A DNA stretch of 64,000 nucleotides from Bog-756 sp963756515 (GTDB lineage Bacteria > Actinomycetota > Acidimicrobiia > Acidimicrobiales > RAAP-2), in the NCBI GenBank assembly GCA_963756515.1, contig CAVWNV010000002.1, positions 310,001 through 374,000 on the forward strand, in the 5' to 3' direction. Below the pieces are notes generated by a model that was not told where the DNA came from, did not search any database, and saw only the letters and a list, made by a program, of their open reading frames with translations. How positions within the stretch are numbered: the first letter of the stretch is position 1; each line of letters begins with the position of its first letter. Made by a program: the position numbers and the translations under genes. Of the stretch, positions 7,974-17,296 are shown in pieces.

Positions 7974-8791
7974 ATGTCCGATCCCCGGGGTGTCGTCGTC
8001 GTCACCGGGATCGGAGGCATGGGCCAGGCCGTGGTCCGCCGGATCGGGTCCGGTTCGACGGTCATCGTCGCTGATTCCGATGAACGACTGCTGGAGGAAC
8101 AGGTCGACCTGCTGACAGCGGCGGGCCACGATGTGGTCGGCCACGTGGTGGACGTCTCCCACCCGGGATCGGTCGAGGCACTGGCGGGGGAGGCGGCGGC
8201 ACGGGGCCCGGTGACCGCCCTGGTCCACACGGCCGGGCTGTCGCCAGTGCAGGCTCCGGTCGACGCCGTCCTACGAGTGGATCTGTTGGGTACGGCGCTG
8301 GTACTCGACGCCTTCGGCGGCGTGATGGCCTCAGGCGGAGCCGGTGTGTTCATCTCGTCGATGGCAGGAACGATGGCATCCCTGGATGCCGAGTTCGAGC
8401 TCCGACTGGGCTCGACCCCGACCGGGCACCTCCTCGAGCTGGACGAGCTGAGGAGCATCGCGGACTCCGCCACTGCGTACGTCGTGGCCAAGCGGGCCAA
8501 CCAGATCAGGGTCAGGGCGGCGTCGCGCCGCTGGGGGCAGCGGGGGCGCGGGTGAACTCCATCTCCCCCGGTGTCATCTCCACGTCGATGGGCTCCGCGG
8601 AACTGGAGGGACCCAGCGGAGGTTCGATGCGGGCCATGATCGCCGGGAGCGGGACCGGCCGGATCGGAACGGCCGAAGACATCGCCGGTGTCGTGGATTT
8701 CCTGGTCAGTCGCCATGCCGACTTCATCACCGGGACCGACGTGCTGGTCGACGGCGGAGTCGTCGCCTCCCTCCTGTTCCCGGCGACCTGA
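7974..8791 (+). pseudogene. Short-chain dehydrogenase/reductase with a -1 frameshift
   Basis: An SDR read in two frames. Frame 1 (7974-8555, 193 codons) contains the cofactor motif T-G-I-G-G-M-G and the catalytic Y-V-V-A-K, then hits a stop. The missing C-terminal part (N-S-I-S-P-G-V-I-S-T, then G-T-D-V-L-V-D-G-G) continues in the next frame from 8552 to 8791. Adding one G to the G5 run at 8542-8546 restores G-A-R-V-N-S-I-S-P-G, the normal SDR sequence. A homopolymer error is therefore likelier than decay, since every motif is intact. If real, a GTGA overlap at 8552 could still allow coupled synthesis of the C-terminal piece. It may belong to the neighbouring catabolic pathway. Confidence 0.75.
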
Positions 8792-8849
8792 CCGATCGCC
8801 GGTTGCATCGGGTGCCTTCCGTGTCGGCGGCGGAGCTTCACCGGTATGG

Positions 8850-10922
8850 TCAGTCCGATCCCGTCGCCTGGTTGAGGGCCGGAATCGGGTGATGGTTCGC
8901 CATCCAGGCGGCGAAGGCGGCCGGCGCCAGGGGACGGGAGAGGTAGTACCCCTGGGCAGTGGGGCATCCCATCTCGGTCAGGTGCTGCCAGACCTCGGCC
9001 GTCTCCACCCCTTCGGCCACCACGCTGAGGCCGAGATTGCGGGCCAGCTCGAGGCAGGAGCGCACGATGGCGAAGTTGCCGTCGTCCGATTCCATGTCGG
9101 TGATGAAGGTCTGGTCGATCTTCATCTCGCTCACCGGTAGGTCCTTCAGGTAGGCCAACGAGGAGTACCCGGTGCCGAAGTCATCGATCGACAATCTGGT
9201 TCCGTGACCGGCGAGGTCACGGAGGACGGCCATGGCTCGTTCCGGGTCGGTCATGATCGCGGTCTCGGTGAGTTCGAGTTGGAGGCGGCCGACCGGAACC
9301 CCTGTCTCGTCGAGCAGTCGGGAGACCCCGTCGGCAAAGCCCCCCTCGAGCAGGCACCGAGGGGAGATGTTCACGGAGACCCGCATCGAAGGCCCGTCCT
9401 CGGACCACTCCTGGATCTGTTCCAGCGCCTTGCGCAGGATGCACCACGTCAGCGGCCGGATGATCCCGGTCCGCTCGGCCAGGGGGATGAAGACGCCGGG
9501 TGGGATGAGCCCGTGCACGGGATGCTGCCAGCGCACGAGGGCCTCTGCCCCGGATATCCGACCGGTGGCCAGGTCCGCCTGCGGTTGGTAGTGAACGAGG
9601 ATCTGATCCGGTTGGGCGATCGCCATCCTGAGGTCGGCGAGCAGACTCAGCCGGGCCGGGTCAGAGGTGTCGAGCATGGGGTCGAACGCCACCACCTCGC
9701 TGCCGTTCTGCTTCGCCGCACACATCGCCACATCTGCATGCCGCAGCAGGTCGTCGAAGTCCCCTCCGTGCTCGGGCGACGAGACCACTCCGGCCGAACT
9801 GTCGATGGTCACCATGACTCCCTCGAGCAGGAACGGATGCTGGAGCGCGGCGGTGAGCTTCTCGGCCACCGTCAGGGCCTGGTAGGGGAAGTGAAGATCT
9901 GGCAGCATCACGACGAACTCGTCGCCACCGATCCGGGCGACGGTGTCCGAATCGCGGAGCTCGCCCCGCAGGCGGGGGCCGATCTGCTGCAGCAGCAGGT
10001 CGCCGTACGGGTGCCCCAGGGCCTCGTTGATCTCCCTGAAGCGGTCCAGTTCCATCAGGATCAGGGCCACGTGGGCGCCGCTCCGACCGCTGGCCAGCAT
10101 GGCCCGCTCCGTCCGGTCCCCGAGTAGGAACCGATTCGGTAGGCCCGTCAGCGCGTCGTGGGTGGCCTGGTGTTCGGCCGCCTTGGATTGCCGGGTCAGT
10201 GCACGCGACGCCCCTACGACCAGCCGGAAGAGCGCGGCCCAGAAGATGAGCAGGCCGACGGCGAGGAGTTCGAGGATCGATCGGACATCCGAGTCCGCCT
10301 GCCGGTTGGTCGGGCCCAGCGGTGTGTAGGAGCTGACGACGGCCAGGATCGGTCCCGTGGACGAGAGACGGACACCCCGTTGGACCAGCAGCAGATCGCC
10401 GTACCGTCGAACCAGGCGTTGCTCGGCCGCGGTCATACCGCGGCCGCCGGTGTCGAGGGTGCGGACCTGGGCCACGCCTCTCAGCGCGGCGGCGAAACCG
10501 GCCGTCCGGGGGACCGTGGATGCCACCGGCGGTCCTGCCGCGCCACCGATCACGGTGCCGTCAGCCAGGACGGCGTCCACGGAGACCACGTTGCTGTTGT
10601 CCACCAGGACGTGGGCGGCTGACGAGATGACACCGGCCTGAGCCAGCTGCTGACCCCCGGTCTCCGGTATGCCGTTCGCCCCGTACGTCAGGCCCGTCAC
10701 GATGGTGTGAATGGTGATGGCGGTGGCGATCTGTGTCGTCGTGGCCAGCTCGGCGACGCTCCTGCGGGTCACCTGGCGCTCGATCAGGCCCCCGAGGACC
10801 ACGCCCAGGGCCAGGGTCAGTACGAGGCTCAAGACGCCGAACGAGACCGTCAAGGGGATGGAGCGCCTGGCGTGGCCGTCAGGGTGGCGAGACGGGAACA
10901 TCCTCCCTGCGGGGCGTCCCAT
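8850..10922 (-). CDS. Membrane-anchored GGDEF-EAL protein (cyclic di-GMP turnover)
   Basis: A 690-residue protein. It has a transmembrane helix at about 23-47, an extracytoplasmic sensor region at 48-214 with no recognised domain, and a second helix at about 215-240. A GGDEF domain follows (D-A-L-T-G-L-P-N-R at 256; G-G-D-E-F at 332-336; an inhibitory-site R-D-S-D exactly five residues before it), then an EAL domain (E460-A-L). The EAL residues S-V-N-I-S-P, L-T-E-T, D-D-F-G-T-G-Y-S-S, K-I-D and A-E-G-V-E-T are all kept. Both activities therefore look possible, although the GGDEF metal-binding Asp is replaced by Glu in M-E-L-D-R-F. GGAG lies 9 nt before the ATG. The likely effector BldD is encoded at 27993. 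Confidence 0.92.
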   Translation of the reverse strand: MGRPAGRMFPSRHPDGHARRSIPLTVSFGVLSLVLTLALGVVLGGLIERQVTRRSVAELATTTQIATAITIHTIVTGLTYGANGIPETGGQQLAQAGVISSAAHVLVDNSNVVSVDAVLADGTVIGGAAGPPVASTVPRTAGFAAALRGVAQVRTLDTGGRGMTAAEQRLVRRYGDLLLVQRGVRLSSTGPILAVVSSYTPLGPTNRQADSDVRSILELLAVGLLIFWAALFRLVVGASRALTRQSKAAEHQATHDALTGLPNRFLLGDRTERAMLASGRSGAHVALILMELDRFREINEALGHPYGDLLLQQIGPRLRGELRDSDTVARIGGDEFVVMLPDLHFPYQALTVAEKLTAALQHPFLLEGVMVTIDSSAGVVSSPEHGGDFDDLLRHADVAMCAAKQNGSEVVAFDPMLDTSDPARLSLLADLRMAIAQPDQILVHYQPQADLATGRISGAEALVRWQHPVHGLIPPGVFIPLAERTGIIRPLTWCILRKALEQIQEWSEDGPSMRVSVNISPRCLLEGGFADGVSRLLDETGVPVGRLQLELTETAIMTDPERAMAVLRDLAGHGTRLSIDDFGTGYSSLAYLKDLPVSEMKIDQTFITDMESDDGNFAIVRSCLELARNLGLSVVAEGVETAEVWQHLTEMGCPTAQGYYLSRPLAPAAFAAWMANHHPIPALNQATGSD

Positions 10923-11113
10923 TGGTCACACTCCTATTCGGGTATCCACCGATGGAGTACTGGACGAGCCGACTACCCGGACGAGCGGGCGCGAGGACAA
11001 TCGAGTCGCACGATACGGGATCGTGGTCCTACCTTTGATACATCGGTACGGCAGCCGCCGACTTGAGGGATATGCGCCCGGGCGGGGAGGCGATGACCCC
11101 CGTCCGGTGGCGA

Positions 11114-11908
11114 TTACGGGTCCCTCTGCTGCCTGGGTGGGCCGATGTGCGTCTCGGCCGTGGCCACGACGGCGTCGATGAAGTCGGCGAACTCCTTGGG
11201 GTGGGTACGGGGTGCGAAGTGTCCCACGCCGTCGGTCGCACGCAACCGGGCGTTCGGGAGGCGGTCGACCAACCAGCCGGCGCCGGTGGCGTGCTCGGAG
11301 ACTGTGGCCGTCCCGTAGCCCACGAGGGCCGGTACGAGCACGTCTTCGAACTCGAAGGGAGCGTCCAACTCTGAGGCCATGTCGATCTGGAAGGCCAGGC
11401 CCTCGGCACGGAGTTCGGCCCGGGCATCGGGGCGGAGCCTCTCCCAGCCCTGGTCACCGAGCAGCATCCGGTACATACCCTCGATGTCGTCGGCCGGGTC
11501 CTCCGACCGGGCCACCTTGGCGTTGTACCGCTTGGTGCCCCGTGGCCACCACTCCACCCACGGGAGTGGCGGTTCCCACAGTCCGATGGTGGCAAAGGCA
11601 CTCGGGCGTACGGAGGCCGCCAGCATGGTGAGGTTGGACCCGAAGCTGTGGGCCACGACGACGGGAGGGGCCGGACAGTCGTCGAGGACGGCCAACAGGT
11701 CGTCGGCGTGATCGATCATGGCCCGGGCCGGCGGGGCGCTCAGCGATCGTCCGTAGCCTCGGCGGTCGTACAGGACGACACGGCGGTCGGTCAGGTAGTG
11801 GAGTACGTCTCGGAATCCGGTCGAACGGTCCGGTGCTCCGTGGACGAGCACGAGCTCCGGGGTCGCCGGTGGGCCGTGGACCTCGACGTAGAGGCGTGAC
11901 CGGTCCAT
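11114..11908 (-). CDS. Alpha/beta hydrolase
   Basis: A 264-residue alpha/beta-hydrolase. It has an oxyanion-hole H-G-A (V-L-V-H-G-A-P), the D-R-R-G-Y-G-R-S strand, the nucleophile elbow A-H-S-F-G-S and the late histidine in D-G-V-G-H-F. The ATG at 11908 starts directly at the first strand. A TACGAT hexamer ends 6 nt before it without a Shine-Dalgarno, so the message is probably leaderless. The substrate is unknown; the family includes esterases, epoxide hydrolases and C-C hydrolases. It stands alone between the c-di-GMP gene and rpsT. Confidence 0.85.
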   Translation of the reverse strand: MDRSRLYVEVHGPPATPELVLVHGAPDRSTGFRDVLHYLTDRRVVLYDRRGYGRSLSAPPARAMIDHADDLLAVLDDCPAPPVVVAHSFGSNLTMLAASVRPSAFATIGLWEPPLPWVEWWPRGTKRYNAKVARSEDPADDIEGMYRMLLGDQGWERLRPDARAELRAEGLAFQIDMASELDAPFEFEDVLVPALVGYGTATVSEHATGAGWLVDRLPNARLRATDGVGHFAPRTHPKEFADFIDAVVATAETHIGPPRQQRDP

Positions 11909-11914
11909 GGGATC

Positions 11915-11920
11915 ATCGTA
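11915..11920 (-). promoter_or_regulatory. -10 box of leaderless type, alpha/beta hydrolase
   Basis: TACGAT on the minus strand, 6 nt before ATG 11908. Confidence 0.45.
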
Positions 11921-12051
11921 GCGACGCCCGGTGCGGCACTCACCGATCGGGGCCGACGGCGACGGACCGCCCGACGATGGGCTCCAATCCCGCCGACCTC
12001 TGGCGCGTGACGACTCCGAGCTCGTAGCCGAGCCCGGGCCAGCCGCCCGGC

Positions 12052-12318
12052 TCAGGCCTCGGCGTGGGCCGCAGCCCGCTTCATGAGGCGTGACTTGCGG
12101 TTGGCGGCCTGGTTCTTGTGGATGACACCTTTGGCCGCGGCCTTGTCGATCCGCTTGACGGCCAGGCGCAAGGCGTCCTCGGCGTCCTCGGCGTCTCCTT
12201 CGATGGCACCGATGGCGCGCTTGGTGCGGGTCCTCAGCTCGGACCGCACCGCCTTGTTGCGCGCCTGGCGCTTGACGGTCTGGCGGTTGCGCTTGATCTG
12301 GCTCTTGATGTTTGCCAC
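12052..12318 (-). CDS. rpsT: 30S ribosomal protein S20
   Basis: An 88-residue, very basic protein with the S20 N-terminus A-N-I-K-S-Q-I-K-R and C-terminal H-K-N-Q-A-A-N-R-K-S-R-L. S20 binds 16S rRNA early in 30S assembly. The GTG at 12318 has GAGG about 9 nt upstream and matches the conserved N-terminus; the frame extends to 12372 but only into non-conserved sequence. It is transcribed divergently from lepA, a common bacterial neighbourhood. A TATCGT element at 12429-12434 (minus) could be its promoter, which would leave a leader of about 105 nt where S20 autoregulation would act. Confidence 0.96.
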   Translation of the reverse strand: MANIKSQIKRNRQTVKRQARNKAVRSELRTRTKRAIGAIEGDAEDAEDALRLAVKRIDKAAAKGVIHKNQAANRKSRLMKRAAAHAEA

Positions 12319-12428
12319 TGCGAGTCCTCTGGGTCCGGGTCGTGTCGGCGTGACGGTCGTTGCCGCCCACACCGTTACGGGGGGAAGTGACCCCGGCCGA
12401 CCTCTCGGGCCAACACCGGGGACATGAC

Positions 12429-12434
12429 ACGATA
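12429..12434 (-). promoter_or_regulatory. Candidate -10 box for rpsT
   Basis: TATCGT on the minus strand, about 110 nt before the rpsT GTG. No convincing -35 is visible, so this is tentative. Confidence 0.3.
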
Positions 12435-12527
12435 GCAGTCGGATCCGGATCGGTCCGAACGGGCCACAACCGGTGGCGGGCCGGCGTGGTCCCGGGCCGA
12501 CGGGGACGGACCACGGGCCGGCTTGGG

Positions 12528-12533
12528 TACGCT
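12528..12533 (+). promoter_or_regulatory. -10 box of leaderless type, lepA
   Basis: TACGCT ending 9 nt before GTG 12543. The intervening sequence is C-rich with no Shine-Dalgarno. Confidence 0.45.
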
Positions 12534-12542
12534 GGCCTCCCC

Positions 12543-14330
12543 GTGCTCCCCGTCGACCGTATCCGGAACTTCTCCATCATCAGCCACGTCGACCACGGCA
12601 AGTCGACCCTGTCCGACCGCATCCTCGAGCTCACCGGAGCCGTCGACCCCCGTCAGATGCGCGAGCAGTACCTCGACTCCATGGACATCGAGCGGGAACG
12701 GGGCATCACCATCAAGGCTCAGAACGTCCGGGTCAACTGGCAGGACCATACGCTCCACCTGATCGACACCCCCGGCCACGTCGATTTCGGCTACGAGGTC
12801 AGTCGCTCCCTGGCCGCCTGCGAGGGGGCGGTGCTCCTGGTCGACGCCTCCCAGGGGATCCAGGCCCAGACCCTGGCCAACTGCTACCAGGCCCTCGAGA
12901 ACGACCTCGAGATCGTGGCGGTTCTCAACAAGATCGATCTCCCTGCCGCCGACCCGGCCCGGTGCGCGGCCGAGATCGAGCAGGTCCTCGGACTCGAGGC
13001 CGCCGACATCATGCACATCTCAGCCAAGACCGGCCAGGGCGTGCCCGAACTCCTCGATGCCATCGTGGCCCGCATCCCGGCGCCGTCGGGCGATCCCACT
13101 GCACCCTTGCGGGCCCTCATCTTCGACTCGGCCTATGACCAGTACCGGGGGGTGGTCAGCTCCATCCGTGTGATGGAGGGCACCCTGGTCGGCGGGGAGA
13201 AGCTCCGTTTCATGCAGGCCGCCGCCAATCACGAGATCGAGGAGATCGGGATCAGGACCCCGATCACCGTCCCCGTGGACGAGCTCGGACCGGGCGAAGT
13301 GGGATACCTGATCGCCGGCATCAAGGACGTGGGCGGGGCGCGTTCGGGTGAGACGGTCACGACGGCCGCCCATCCGGCCCCCACCGCTCTCGACGGCTAC
13401 CGGGACCCGAAGCCCATGGTGTTCTGCGGACTGTTCCCCATCGACGGCGACGAGCTGCCCGACCTGCGGGACGCCCTCGAGAAGCTGCGCCTCAACGACG
13501 CCAGCTTCACCTACGAGCCGGAGTCGTCCCGAGCCCTCGGCTTCGGGTTCCGGTGCGGTTTCCTCGGCCTGCTCCACATGGAGATCGTGCGTGAGCGCCT
13601 CGAGCGCGAATTCGACCTGGCTCTCATCGCCACCGCCCCGTCCGTGGCGTACCAGGCGTTTCTCGACAACGGCACGCTGGTCGACGTGGACAATCCGAGC
13701 GAGCTGCCCGAGCCGAACCGACTCGACCACATCGATGAGCCGATGCTGCGGGCCACCATCCTCACGCCGGCCGAGTACACCGGCACGATCATGGATCTGT
13801 GTCAGGGTCACCGGGCCGACATGGTCCGCATGGAGTACCTCTCGCCCGAGCGGGTGGAGTTCGTCTACTCCATCCCCCTGGCCGAAGTGGTGGTCAACTT
13901 CTTCGACCAGCTGAAGAGCCGGACCAAGGGATACGCCAGCCTCGACTACGAGCCCGAGGGGTACGCCACCTCGGACCTGGTCAAGGTGGACCTGCTGATC
14001 AACCACACCCCGGTGGACGCCTTCTCCACCATCGTGCACCGTACCCAGGCCGACGCCTACGGCCGGAGGATGACGGAGAAACTTCGCGAGCTCATCCCCA
14101 GGCAGATGTTCGATGTGCCCATCCAGGCCGCCGTCGGCGGCCGGATCCTGGCCCGCCAGACGGTCAAGGCCCGGCGCAAGGACGTGCTAGCGAAGTGCTA
14201 CGGCGGCGACATCACCCGCAAGCGGAAGCTCCTCGAGAAGCAGAAGGAGGGCAAGAAGAAGATGAAGAACATCGGCCGGGTCGAAGTCCCCCAAGAGGCC
14301 TTCGTCTCGGCCCTCACGCTCGACGACTGA
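12543..14330 (+). CDS. lepA: Translation elongation factor 4 (LepA)
   Basis: A 595-residue membrane-associated translational GTPase of standard length. G1 is H-V-D-H-G-K-S, G3 D-T-P-G-H and G4 N-K-I-D. Domains resembling EF-G II, III and V are followed by the LepA-specific C-terminal domain ending in R-K-R-K-L-L-E-K-Q-K-E-G-K-K-K-M-K. LepA acts on stalled or misassembled ribosomes. The GTG at 12543 gives the conserved start (V-L-P-V-D-R-I-R-N-F-S-I-I-S-H). The longer open frame to 12360 is non-conserved and overlaps the rpsT leader. Confidence 0.96.
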   Translation: MLPVDRIRNFSIISHVDHGKSTLSDRILELTGAVDPRQMREQYLDSMDIERERGITIKAQNVRVNWQDHTLHLIDTPGHVDFGYEVSRSLAACEGAVLLVDASQGIQAQTLANCYQALENDLEIVAVLNKIDLPAADPARCAAEIEQVLGLEAADIMHISAKTGQGVPELLDAIVARIPAPSGDPTAPLRALIFDSAYDQYRGVVSSIRVMEGTLVGGEKLRFMQAAANHEIEEIGIRTPITVPVDELGPGEVGYLIAGIKDVGGARSGETVTTAAHPAPTALDGYRDPKPMVFCGLFPIDGDELPDLRDALEKLRLNDASFTYEPESSRALGFGFRCGFLGLLHMEIVRERLEREFDLALIATAPSVAYQAFLDNGTLVDVDNPSELPEPNRLDHIDEPMLRATILTPAEYTGTIMDLCQGHRADMVRMEYLSPERVEFVYSIPLAEVVVNFFDQLKSRTKGYASLDYEPEGYATSDLVKVDLLINHTPVDAFSTIVHRTQADAYGRRMTEKLRELIPRQMFDVPIQAAVGGRILARQTVKARRKDVLAKCYGGDITRKRKLLEKQKEGKKKMKNIGRVEVPQEAFVSALTLDD

Positions 14331-14388
14331 CCCCCGTTCGACCCGGGCCGGGGCGCTGGGATCCGGCTGTCCGAAAGGGTGGCCGGGG

Positions 14389-14394
14389 TAGGAT
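14389..14394 (+). promoter_or_regulatory. -10 box of leaderless type, flippase
   Basis: TAGGAT, 5 nt before GTG 14400. Used here to prefer this GTG over the one at 14379. Confidence 0.45.
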
Positions 14395-14399
14395 TGCCT

Positions 14400-16049
14400 G
14401 TGGTCAGTGAAGGGACATCGGGCAGGGGTCCCGTAGGCGATCGCGCCGGGCATCCCCTTCCGGTACCGGAGGCTCCGGTCCCACCCCTTTCCGTACCGGA
14501 CGGACCGATCTCGGGTCACGCCAACGCCAGCGGCCGGCAGCTGGTCCGCAACATCACCAACTCCTACGCCAGCTTCCTCATCGGTCTGGTCATGACCCTC
14601 CTGCTGACGCGGGTGCTGCTCCGGCACCTCGGAGCCGGCACCTACGGGCTGTGGGTCGTCCTCCTGGCCCTGGTCGGCTACCTGGGTCTGCTCGACGTCG
14701 GTGTGGGGACGGCCGCCGTCCAGCGGGTGGCCCGGCTGACGGCGAAAAACGACACCGAGGGTATGGCCGACCTGATCCGGACGACCTGGATCTTCTTCGC
14801 CGCCTCGGCCGTGCTGGCCGTGCTCATCACCGTGGGGCTGGCCCCCTTCGTGGCCTCGTTCCTCAACCTGGGCAGCGTCAGCCCCAGCCTGGCCGGGGCC
14901 ACGCTGATCATCCTCGGCGTCATGTCGGCGCTGATGTTCCTGTCCACCGTTCCCAACGCGGTGCTGTTCGGCTCCGGACGGAACGACCGGCAGACCCAGA
15001 TCGGTCTGATCACCATGCTGCTCGTGCAGGTGGGTCAGATCGTGGCCATGGTGGCCGGTGCCGGGCTGATGGCGGTAGCTCTCCTGCAGACCGCCGGGGT
15101 GGCGGTGACGCTCGTCATCAGCGCAATGATCGTCCACCGGATCACCGGCGCCTCCATGCGCCACGGGCACTTCAGCCGACGGCTGCTCCGGGAGCTGCTG
15201 AGCTTCGGAGGGGTCCAGACGGTGGTGGCCCTGGGCGGGGTGGTGGCCTACCAGTTGGACTCCCTGGTGATCGGCATCATCCTTCCCGTGGCCCAGGTGG
15301 CCCCGTACAACGTGGCCCTGAACACCTCGAACTTCACCCGCACCCTGAGCACCCAGGCCACCACGTCGCTCCTGCCGACCTACGCCCACTTCGAGGAGGT
15401 GGGTGACCGTGAGCGTCAGGCCACCTACTTCTTCCGGGCCGTCATGGGGTGCCTGGTCATCTCGGCGCCGATCGTCATCGCCCTGGCTGCCTACGGGGAG
15501 CCGATACTCAAGCTCTGGCTGGGGACGGTCCCTCCCAAGACCTACGAGATCATGATCGCCCTCGGGCTGGTGACAGCCCTGCAGCTCCCCGGTCACCAGT
15601 GCTTCTTGTTCCTGACCGGGACGGGCCGGAACCGGGCCATGGTCCGGCTGGCCCTCATAGGGGCCACGGTCAACCTGGCCGGCAGCATCGGTGCCACCTA
15701 CTGGCTGGGTCCGGTCGGACCGGCCATCGGTTCGCTGCCGGTGGTGCTGATCCTCGACTCGATGGTTCTGCCGGCCAGGGTCTGCGGGTACCTCGGGGTG
15801 TCCGTCCGTTCCTATGTGCGGTCCGCCCTGGTTCCGGTGATCCCGGTGGCACTGGCGGCCGGAGTGACCGCCCTCGCCCTCATCCACCTCCACCCCGAGC
15901 ACAGCGGGCTCGAGGCCATCGCCGGTGCCGTGATCGTCTGCCTCGTGGCCTGGATCACCCTGGCCGCCATCGTGTCCCGCACCGAGCCCGACCTCCGCAA
16001 CGCCGTCATGGAGCGCTTGCGGTCCCGCCGTCATCCCGCCCGGGCCTGA
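14400..16049 (+). CDS. Polysaccharide/lipid-linked oligosaccharide flippase (MATE/MVF superfamily, Wzx-like)
   Basis: A 549-residue integral membrane protein. After a 45-residue Pro/Gly-rich cytoplasmic leader come about twelve to fourteen hydrophobic helices, the first pair at the segment S-F-L-I-G-L-V-M-T-L-L-L-T-R-V-L-L. The pattern L-G-A-G-T-Y-G-L-W-V-V and L-L-D-V-G-V-G-T-A-A-V-Q-R is typical of Wzx/oligosaccharide flippases. It would move undecaprenyl-linked glycan units across the membrane. It heads an envelope-glycan region with four glycosyltransferases nearby. The start could also be GTG 14379, seven codons earlier. Confidence 0.85.
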   Translation: MVSEGTSGRGPVGDRAGHPLPVPEAPVPPLSVPDGPISGHANASGRQLVRNITNSYASFLIGLVMTLLLTRVLLRHLGAGTYGLWVVLLALVGYLGLLDVGVGTAAVQRVARLTAKNDTEGMADLIRTTWIFFAASAVLAVLITVGLAPFVASFLNLGSVSPSLAGATLIILGVMSALMFLSTVPNAVLFGSGRNDRQTQIGLITMLLVQVGQIVAMVAGAGLMAVALLQTAGVAVTLVISAMIVHRITGASMRHGHFSRRLLRELLSFGGVQTVVALGGVVAYQLDSLVIGIILPVAQVAPYNVALNTSNFTRTLSTQATTSLLPTYAHFEEVGDRERQATYFFRAVMGCLVISAPIVIALAAYGEPILKLWLGTVPPKTYEIMIALGLVTALQLPGHQCFLFLTGTGRNRAMVRLALIGATVNLAGSIGATYWLGPVGPAIGSLPVVLILDSMVLPARVCGYLGVSVRSYVRSALVPVIPVALAAGVTALALIHLHPEHSGLEAIAGAVIVCLVAWITLAAIVSRTEPDLRNAVMERLRSRRHPARA

Positions 16050-16102
16050 GCGGGGAAACCGTCGGTGCCGCGACGGCGCCGGTGTCCGTTCGGGACGGTC
16101 GA

Positions 16103-17152
16103 TCAGCCGACGGAGGGGCGGTGGCCCTCGATGGCCGACACACTGACCAGGTCGAGAACGGCGCGGTCGCTCCGACGGAACATCGCCCGCGCCCCGCGTC
16201 GGGAACGGACCGCTCTGGGGAGCCGCCGGAAGGCGGAGCCGTAACCGGTCAGGGTCCCGGTGTCCCACCGCAGCAGGGCCACCACGAATCGCGGTACCAG
16301 CCACAGGACATGCTCCACCAGCAGGGTGGGGTCCGTCACGTCCTTCCAGACCATCAACAGCTCGTTCTGGCGCACGAACGAACGGAGCTGGGTGGCCGTG
16401 AAGACCCGGGCGCTGGTCTTGCCGCCCATGTGATGACAGACCGACCCCGGCGCGTACACGATGCGGTAGCCGTTCTTCCAGGCCCGGTAGGAGAGCTCGA
16501 TGTCCTCGTGGTACATGGGCCACAGCAACTCGTCGATCGAGCCCATGGCGGTGAGGACGTCCCGACGGTAGAAGGACTGGCCGCCCACGGCGAAGAAGCA
16601 GTCCGTCGACTCGGCGCTGTGCGGCAACGGTTCGTAGAAGAGCAGGCCGCGCTGCCAGTAGCCGGCCGTCCTGGTTCCCTGCTCGGCCCCGTTGCGATCG
16701 AGAACCCGCGAGCAGACGGCGAAGATGTCGTCACTGACGAAACAGTCCAGGGCCCGCTCTACGAAGTTTTCCTCCACCACCATGTCGTTGTTGCAGAACG
16801 CCACGAACTCGCCGCGGGCGACGGCCAACCCGGCGTTGAGGGAGAAGATGTAGCGGTTCTCGGGCAGCCGGACCAGCCGGACGGAGGGGAACTCCCGGCT
16901 GACGGCGTCGGCGCTGCCGTCCTGTGAACCGTTGTCGACCACGATGATCTCGTCGGTCGGTCCGACGGCGGCCAGCATGGAGCGGACGCAGGCCAACACC
17001 AGGTCGCGCTCGTCGTAGTTCAGCACCACCAGCGAGCACCGCACCGACCCTCCAGAGGCGGCGTCGGACGTCCCGGGACGCTCCGAGGTGTCGCCGGGTG
17101 GGTCGTCGTCGATCCGCTGGCTCCCGGACCGGATCTCCCTGGGGTTCGCCAT
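16103..17152 (-). CDS. Family 2 glycosyltransferase
   Basis: A 349-residue GT-A fold glycosyltransferase. The nucleotide-binding start is S-L-V-V-L-N-Y and the donor Asp lies in I-I-V-V-D-N-G-S-Q-D-G-S. A N-N-D-M segment stands in for the DxD motif, and the acceptor-site E-D lies in Y-H-E-D-I-E-L-S-Y-R. This resembles rhamnosyl-transferase-like GT2 enzymes of cell-wall glycan assembly. ATG 17152 is preceded by TAGCGT eight bases upstream (leaderless). The frame is open further upstream but non-conserved and overlaps the divergent neighbour. It faces the flippase gene convergently. Confidence 0.88.
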   Translation of the reverse strand: MANPREIRSGSQRIDDDPPGDTSERPGTSDAASGGSVRCSLVVLNYDERDLVLACVRSMLAAVGPTDEIIVVDNGSQDGSADAVSREFPSVRLVRLPENRYIFSLNAGLAVARGEFVAFCNNDMVVEENFVERALDCFVSDDIFAVCSRVLDRNGAEQGTRTAGYWQRGLLFYEPLPHSAESTDCFFAVGGQSFYRRDVLTAMGSIDELLWPMYHEDIELSYRAWKNGYRIVYAPGSVCHHMGGKTSARVFTATQLRSFVRQNELLMVWKDVTDPTLLVEHVLWLVPRFVVALLRWDTGTLTGYGSAFRRLPRAVRSRRGARAMFRRSDRAVLDLVSVSAIEGHRPSVG

Positions 17153-17160
17153 CTCGGTGG

Positions 17161-17166
17161 ACGCTA
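17161..17166 (-). promoter_or_regulatory. -10 box of leaderless type, GT2 at 17152
   Basis: TAGCGT on the minus strand, 8 nt before ATG 17152. Confidence 0.45.
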
Positions 17167-17296
17167 TCGCGGCACCCGTCGAGGGCCGGCTCACCGCGGA
17201 GGGCGAACTACCATGGCCCCGTTGTCCCCGCGGATGACCGACGGTCACTCGGCCTGACCATCCGGTTCCCGACCAAGCTTCGAGAGGAGGCGCGCC

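Noticed and set aside
11909..12634. Upstream extension of the alpha/beta hydrolase frame to 12634
   Set aside because: It would overlap rpsT and the lepA start; the fold begins exactly at ATG 11908, which has its own -10 box.
14187..16523. 778-codon frame antisense to lepA and the flippase
   Set aside because: Spans parts of unrelated genes, including two intact plus-strand proteins; composition is that of an antisense shadow.
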